Shown piece after piece: positions 59,587 to 64,000 of a stretch of 64,000 nucleotides of DNA (its first letter is position 1; each line of letters starts with the position of its first letter). Origin of the DNA: Pseudomonas iridis. GTDB lineage: Bacteria > Pseudomonadota > Gammaproteobacteria > Pseudomonadales > Pseudomonadaceae. Made by a program: the position numbers and the translations under genes. The DNA lies in contig NZ_JACXXO010000013.1 of assembly GCF_017980685.1 (NCBI RefSeq), positions 62,001 to 126,000 on the forward strand, in the 5' to 3' direction. The notes beneath the pieces were generated by a model that was given only the letters and a program-made list of their open reading frames with translations, made no database searches and was not told where the DNA came from.

Positions 59587-61394
59587 CGGTAACCGCGAGC
59601 CTGTAAATCGAAGAGCTGCGCGTAATGCCCGGCAGTCTCAATCAAATCATCGTGGTCGCCCTGCTCCAGAATCCGTCCCTGTTCCAACACAATGATGTGA
59701 TCAGCATTGCGCACACTGGAAAATCGGTGCGAGATCAGTAAAGTCATACGACCTTCGGTGTGCTGGCTGAAATGCTCAAACACCGCCGCCTCCGCTGCCG
59801 GATCGAGGGCCGAGGTCGGCTCGTCGAGGATCAGGATATCGGCCTCGCGACGCATGTACGCCCGCGACAAAGCAATCTTTTGCCACTGCCCACCTGACAA
59901 CTCCTGACCGCCGGCAAACCAGCGACCCAATTGTGTGGCGTAACCGCGTTCCAGCCCCTCAATGAAGCGCGCAGCCATGCCTTCGGCAGCAGCGTCTTTC
60001 CAGCGCTGTTCATCACTGAATGCCGAAGTGTCGCCAACCCCAATGTTTTCACCGACGGTGAACTGGTAACGAATGTAATCCTGGAAGATAACCCCGATGC
60101 GCCGACGTAACGTGGTCTCCTCCCAATCCTGCAAATCGCTGCCATCGAGCAGAATGCGCCCCTGATCAGGCCGATAGAGTCGCGTCAGCAATTTGATCAG
60201 TGTGGTCTTGCCTGAGCCATTTTCACCGACCAGCGCCATGCTTTTGCCGGGTACCAGATGCAGGTCGATGCCCTCCAGTGCCGCGCGGGTAGCCCCTGGA
60301 TAACGGAAGCCGACGTTTTCAAAACGCAGACCATCGCCCGGTCGCACGCCAGCGGTGAGATGACCACTATCGGCCAACACCGGCTCAGCGAGATACTCGT
60401 AAAGATTCGACAGGTAGAGGCCGTCTTCGTACAGCCCACTGATCGCACTCAAGCTGCTGCTGACCGCGCCCTGCCCCTGCTTGAACAGCACCAGATACAT
60501 GGTCATCTGGCCCAGACTGATATTGCCGTGCACGGCATCGATCACAACCCAGGCATACGCCACGTAAAACGCCGCCGTGCCGAGCAATCCAAGACCAAAG
60601 CCCCAGCCATCGCGACGCAACGTCAATTGCCGATCTTCGGCGTACAGTCTGGCGAACGTGTCTCGGTACCGTTGTAAAAGCAGCGGCGCGAACCCGAACA
60701 GTTTGACCTCTTTAATGTACGCCTCGTGGGACAGCAAGGTTTCGATGTAACTTTGCTGGCGGCTCTCCGGCGCCCGACGGGTGAACAGCCGGAAGGCATC
60801 GCCGGAAAAGTGCGCCTCAGCAAAGAACACCGGTAGCGCGCCGATCACCAGCAAGACCAGCGCCCACGGTGAAAAATGCACCAGCAGTACACCGAAGCTG
60901 ATCAACATGATCAGGTTCTGGACCAGCCCCAGTGACTTCATGACCAATGCCAATGGCCGGGTCGAGGCTTCGCGGCGTACGCGCACCAGCTTGTCGTAGA
61001 ACTCGGAGTTCTCGAACTGCACCAGTGACAGGGTCTGCGCCTTCTCCAGAATCAACGTATTGACCTTCTGCCCCAGCTGCACCCGCAACAACGACTGCTG
61101 CACCGACAGCGCCCGTTGCGTTGCGGACATCAACGCCAACACCCCGGCCTCCATCAGCACGTAACGCAACACCGGCCACAACGGCGCATCGCCCTGCTGC
61201 GCATGCAACTGCATCGCCGTCACCACCGCATCGACGATCCGTTGACCCAGCCACGCCGCCAGCGCTGGCAACACACCGGCAACCAATGTCGCCAGCACCA
61301 GTCCCAGAAACAAACTGCGCGACGTCCCCCAAACCAGGCGCAAGGCACGCTGCGCCTGGTCGAGTAACGAAATGACGCGCGATAAAACAGGCAT
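59583..61394 (-). CDS. ABC exporter, fused membrane and ATPase domains
   Basis: A 603-residue half transporter with six N-terminal helices (LFLGLVLATLVAGVLPALAA, LIMLISFGVLLVHFSPWALV and others) and a C-terminal ATPase: Walker A VGENGSGKTTL, Q-loop VIFQDYIRYQFTVGENIG, signature ELSGGQWQK, Walker B ILILDEPTSALDP and H-loop LLISHRFSS. The pattern QDYIRYQFTVGENIG fits the NisT/CydC-like peptide or lipid exporter branch. No biosynthetic genes are next to it, so the substrate is open. It works as a homodimer. Confidence 0.9.
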   Translation of the reverse strand: MPVLSRVISLLDQAQRALRLVWGTSRSLFLGLVLATLVAGVLPALAAWLGQRIVDAVVTAMQLHAQQGDAPLWPVLRYVLMEAGVLALMSATQRALSVQQSLLRVQLGQKVNTLILEKAQTLSLVQFENSEFYDKLVRVRREASTRPLALVMKSLGLVQNLIMLISFGVLLVHFSPWALVLLVIGALPVFFAEAHFSGDAFRLFTRRAPESRQQSYIETLLSHEAYIKEVKLFGFAPLLLQRYRDTFARLYAEDRQLTLRRDGWGFGLGLLGTAAFYVAYAWVVIDAVHGNISLGQMTMYLVLFKQGQGAVSSSLSAISGLYEDGLYLSNLYEYLAEPVLADSGHLTAGVRPGDGLRFENVGFRYPGATRAALEGIDLHLVPGKSMALVGENGSGKTTLIKLLTRLYRPDQGRILLDGSDLQDWEETTLRRRIGVIFQDYIRYQFTVGENIGVGDTSAFSDEQRWKDAAAEGMAARFIEGLERGYATQLGRWFAGGQELSGGQWQKIALSRAYMRREADILILDEPTSALDPAAEAAVFEHFSQHTEGRMTLLISHRFSSVRNADHIIVLEQGRILEQGDHDDLIETAGHYAQLFDLQARGYR

Positions 61395-61467
61395 AGGGCA
61401 TTGAGCTCGGCAAGGGATGAGAGTGCGTCATGGTACTCCAGCGCCGACGTTACGAATCTTCGAGGCA

Positions 61468-61497
61468 AGAAAAAGCCCGACCTGAAAAAGTCGGGCT
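61468..61497 (-). terminator. Terminator after the CigR-like gene
   Basis: On the minus strand AGCCCGAC and GTCGGGCT pair around an 8-base loop and are followed by TTTTTC. It lies 16 bases past the stop of the CigR-like gene. Confidence 0.88.
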
Positions 61498-61512
61498 CGA
61501 TGCTGCAAGCGC

Positions 61513-61965
61513 TTACTCGAACGCGCCGTTGAGGACTTCATAGATGAGGCCAGTGGCGAGGGCAACCAGTATCAGATCCGTACCGGCTTGCTGCCATTGG
61601 TAACCGTCGTAGTGCGGAAGGTGGCCGAGCAGACGATTGTCGAGTTTCTTCGCAATACCCGGAGGCAACGGTTTGCCACGCGCCAGATTCTTCTGGACTC
61701 CGGGGGGCAATGCAGGGCCGGGTTGCCAATAGTCACGATATCCACCGACCAAGCCGATGACGTGGCTGCGGTCGACGGTCGGGCCATGGCGGTAATCCCC
61801 GTTGTTAGCGTTTTTGCCTTTGTTTCCTGCCCCTTGTGCATTGTGCAGGTTGCCTTTGCTATTGCCTTGGCCCTTACCGTTGCCGGGATCCGCGAGCGCG
61901 GCCATCGGGCCGGCGACCAGAACCAGCGAAATCACACCTGCAATGCATCGCGTTGATCTGAACAT
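61513..61965 (-). CDS. CigR-like exported protein (RcnB family)
   Basis: Starting at MFRSTRCIAGVISLVLVAGP, the 150-residue protein has a signal peptide cut near AALADPG, a Gly/Asn/Lys-rich linker (NGKGQGNSKGNLHNAQGAGN), the CigR-type repeat PPGVQKNLARGKPLPPGIAK and a C-terminal hydrophobic segment (TDLILVALATGLIYEVLNGA). Salmonella CigR is an anti-virulence membrane protein; in Pseudomonas the role is unknown. GAGAG precedes the start. Confidence 0.82.
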   Translation of the reverse strand: MFRSTRCIAGVISLVLVAGPMAALADPGNGKGQGNSKGNLHNAQGAGNKGKNANNGDYRHGPTVDRSHVIGLVGGYRDYWQPGPALPPGVQKNLARGKPLPPGIAKKLDNRLLGHLPHYDGYQWQQAGTDLILVALATGLIYEVLNGAFE

Positions 61966-62045
61966 ATCCGTACTCTCAGACAATGACGTTATTCACAGGA
62001 TAGTAGATCGGGATGCCAGCAGTCGTTGGCTGCGCTGATTCGCCC

Positions 62046-62375
62046 CTAGCGCTGAGCCAGTTCGTGGCGCACACATTGCTCATAGTAGGTCTGCTTGACC
62101 GCCGCCGGCTTGAGTTTAGAGGTGCTGTTATAGGTTTGTTCGGTAATCCCCATCGCGGTCATGCGCATCCACGGCTGCTGGAATTTGCGCACCTGCAACT
62201 GCTTGCGCGCGCCATACAAAGAGATGCCTGACAGCTTGGATCGCTGCGCGCCTGCAGCGATATCCGCACCCCAGTTACAGGCAAAACGATGACCTTTACT
62301 CAACTCTTTCGCCTGCGCTCCTGAAGCAAAGACAGCCAGGGAAAGCGTTGCAACGGTCATGACAATCGTCCGCAT
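62046..62375 (-). CDS. Small exported protein of unknown function
   Basis: The 109-residue protein has a signal peptide (MRTIVMTVATLSLAVFASGA, cut after AQA), then a basic domain with two Cys (RFACNWGADIA, YYEQCVRHEL) that could pair in the periplasm. The repeated Lys-Leu-x-x-x pattern suggests helices. I do not recognise the family. Confidence 0.75.
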   Translation of the reverse strand: MRTIVMTVATLSLAVFASGAQAKELSKGHRFACNWGADIAAGAQRSKLSGISLYGARKQLQVRKFQQPWMRMTAMGITEQTYNSTSKLKPAAVKQTYYEQCVRHELAQR

Positions 62376-62525
62376 ATAACCAACCTAACCTTATGAAAAA
62401 AGGAGAGTTTGACGATGAAAATGGCACTCGGGGGCCAGCAATTTGCCCTACCACTCGTCCAGCACCATGCATCTTTGTCTCTCTGGCACCTCCAAACCAG
62501 TACATCCCCTCGCGTGAAGGCTTAG

Positions 62526-62807
62526 ATGATGAACAAGAAAATTGCGCTGCTATCGCTTGCCAGCCTGCTCATGATTGGTCCGATGAGCGCCTCGGCAACA
62601 GAGAAAAACACTGCAGAATCTGCCGCCCCACCGAATGCCCTGCCGGGCGTTAATCACTCGAAAAGTTCGAGCGCACATGATGATAAGGCGAACAAAAAGG
62701 GCGAGGAGTCTTCAGGAGGTAATGCCGGCGCGCAGGCGCATGAAACGGAAAAGGATGCTGCGACTTCAAGTGATTCGCAGGACATGAAGAAAGAGCCGAA
62801 ACAGTAG
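62526..62807 (+). CDS. Small exported hydrophilic protein
   Basis: A 93-residue protein with a signal peptide (KKIALLSLASLLMIGPMSAS, cut after SA) and a mature part that is low-complexity, rich in Ser, Lys, Glu and Ala. GAAGG is 7 bases upstream. It resembles other small exported proteins with no known role. The 150 bases before it hold no gene. Confidence 0.68.
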   Translation: MMNKKIALLSLASLLMIGPMSASATEKNTAESAAPPNALPGVNHSKSSSAHDDKANKKGEESSGGNAGAQAHETEKDAATSSDSQDMKKEPKQ

Positions 62808-63010
62808 CGTCTGTTGAATGGGCTGTTCGCGATTGCCCACTCAAGGCTCGACGATCCTTGCATCAAGCTTCACGTAAGCTTGAATAGCAGCCGTTTGCCG
62901 GTATTAAATCCGCCTCTGATGTCATCACAATGGTCTATTGATGCGCCCTGCGGGGCGACGCATACAACTTAAATGCTCACCTCGACGCCCCCTTCACCAA
63001 GGAAGACCCA

Positions 63011-63556
63011 TTGCCCGACTCTAAATATCTCGAAGACCTGCGCTCCCGATTCAATTGCGCAGAGAAAATGGAATTTACTTTTTTCTGGGGGCACCAACCC
63101 GGCAAGCACGGCGTTACCGCTTCATGCTTCAGCCAATGGTATATCGCCGAATTCATTGTTGATGGGCAACGCTACCCAACTGCCGAACACTACATGATGG
63201 CCGAGAAGGCAGTTTTGTTTGGTGATCAGGAAACTCGCGCCCAAATACTTCAAGCCGCCACCCCCAACGCAGCCAAAGCACTGGGCCGCAAGATCTCCGG
63301 ATTTAACGAGCAGGATTGGCTGCAACATCGATATGAGATTGTTGTGCGCGCGAACAAAGCCAAATTTTCGCAAAACCCGGAATTGAACAGTTTCCTCAAG
63401 GACACCGGTTCTTGCATCATCGTTGAAGCGAGCCCGGTTGATAACATTTGGGGCATTGGTCTCGCCCAGGATCACGCGGACGCTAATAATCCAAATCTGT
63501 GGCAGGGCTTGAATCTCTTGGGGTTTGCGTTAATGCAGGTACGCGATGGGCAATGA
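63011..63556 (+). CDS. NADAR-domain protein (YbiA-like)
   Basis: The TTG at 63011 has AAGGAAG upstream and gives 181 residues. NADAR motifs are FTFFWGHQPGKHG, CFSQWYIAEFIVDG, YPTAEHYMMAEKAVLFGD, WLQHRYEIVVRANKAKF and DNIWGIGLAQDHAD. YbiA-type enzymes are N-glycosidases: they hydrolyse early flavin or ADP-ribosyl-type intermediates, and NADAR proteins also reverse guanine ADP-ribosylation in toxin systems. No toxin neighbour is seen here. Its start differs from ATG-only choices, which would drop conserved residues. Confidence 0.88.
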   Translation: MPDSKYLEDLRSRFNCAEKMEFTFFWGHQPGKHGVTASCFSQWYIAEFIVDGQRYPTAEHYMMAEKAVLFGDQETRAQILQAATPNAAKALGRKISGFNEQDWLQHRYEIVVRANKAKFSQNPELNSFLKDTGSCIIVEASPVDNIWGIGLAQDHADANNPNLWQGLNLLGFALMQVRDGQ

Positions 63557-63601
63557 TTCCCGCCTGCCCGAACCAATCTTGGGGCGGACGAGTCAGGCAG
63601 C

Positions 63602-63841
63602 TCACAGGTTGCAGCTGTATTGATATTCGAAGGGGAAAAATACCGTATCGACCACTAAGGAAAACGGTGCATCGATTAGTAAAAACGGGATCAGTTTCCC
63701 TTTTGAAGTGCCCACTAACCACCAATCAAACCGCACACCAATGTAGGGACAGCGATGCTTGTCGTAATCCATTCGCATAGCGGTTGCCGCACATCCGCCT
63801 AAACCGGCGATAAAAACCAGCAGAATCATTGTTCGAAACAC
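63602..63841 (-). CDS. YceK/YidQ-type lipoprotein
   Basis: A 79-residue protein with a lipobox (LVFIAGLGGCAAT) and the short YceK pattern PYIGVRFDWW, LLIDAPFSLVVDTVFFPFEY. It should be an inner- or outer-membrane lipoprotein of unknown function. It is convergent with the NADAR gene. The remaining 159 bases to the window end show nothing I can assign. Confidence 0.85.
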   Translation of the reverse strand: MFRTMILLVFIAGLGGCAATAMRMDYDKHRCPYIGVRFDWWLVGTSKGKLIPFLLIDAPFSLVVDTVFFPFEYQYSCNL

Positions 63842-64000
63842 GTAACGTCCTTATTACTTCACGGCGCAAATCAGTTTTGCGCAGGCTCCGCAAATCTCCC
63901 TACGGGCTTTCAGCCAGAAAGTCCCTACACCCCCGGCATTCTACCGCCCCCCTAAATCGTATCAACCCTGACACGATCGGCGTTAGATTGTAGAATCCGC

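Noticed and set aside
62393..62653. Plus-strand frame starting MKKGEFDDENG overlapping the small exported gene
   Set aside because: The overlapping frame at 62526 has a signal peptide and ribosome site, while this one has unlikely composition.

Overview
The window is chromosomal DNA of a Pseudomonas, most likely of the P. fluorescens group. The grounds are high GC with strong third-position bias, REP/REPIN elements with the GTGGGAGC-type cores typical of these genomes, an Hcp2-type T6SS island, an HglS-type 2-oxoadipate decarboxylase, and a Wzx/Wzy exopolysaccharide operon. No plasmid, phage, tRNA, rRNA or CRISPR features were seen.

Region 1 (1-11.1 kb) starts with the 3' part of an hglS-like gene, then an orphan type VI secretion island: hcp, vgrG, a DUF4123 adaptor, a 1139-residue MIX/VasX-like effector and an overlapping membrane protein that is the likely immunity factor. 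hcp is preceded by a sigma-54-like promoter and strong TGCGCAA-based palindromes that look like enhancer-binding-protein sites. The end of the effector and the start of its partner form one AT-rich block, which suggests exchange of the toxin-immunity module. A 394-bp vgrG fragment and other remnants follow.

Region 2 (11.1-20.6 kb) holds a VanW-family protein, a family 2 glycosyltransferase, a periplasmic repeat protein, two small hydrophilic proteins, an AttEFGH-like unit (ABC ATPase, FtsX-type permease, CrtC/AttH-type lipoprotein) and a membrane sulfatase or phosphoethanolamine-transferase-like enzyme.

Region 3 (20.6-39.8 kb) is a long, tightly coupled exopolysaccharide operon. It makes UDP-glucuronate and probably UDP-galacturonate, starts the repeat unit with a phosphoglycosyl transferase, extends it with three glycosyltransferases, flips and polymerises it (Wzx, Wzy), controls length and exports it (Wzz-like, Wza-like). 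It also carries two deacetylase-like proteins, two paralogous acetyltransferases, a CelD-like acyltransferase and a secreted glycosidase-like protein. The product should be an acidic, acyl-modified polysaccharide.

Region 4 (39.9-46.3 kb) has a methyltransferase, a small exported protein, and a two-gene unit encoding a Big2-domain protein and a 1348-residue protein of Ig-like domains plus nine RCC1-like repeats, both without a visible signal peptide.

Region 5 (46.4-64 kb) is regulatory and metabolic: a LysR regulator, an AraC regulator, two winged-helix/NB-ARC (STAND) regulators arranged tail to tail, a GlxA-type regulator divergent from a pirin gene, a LysR regulator divergent from an MFS transporter and quinone oxidoreductase, an alpha/beta hydrolase, an ABC exporter, a CigR-like protein, small exported proteins, a NADAR protein and a YceK-like lipoprotein. 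One REPIN lies inside the coding frame of the larger STAND regulator.
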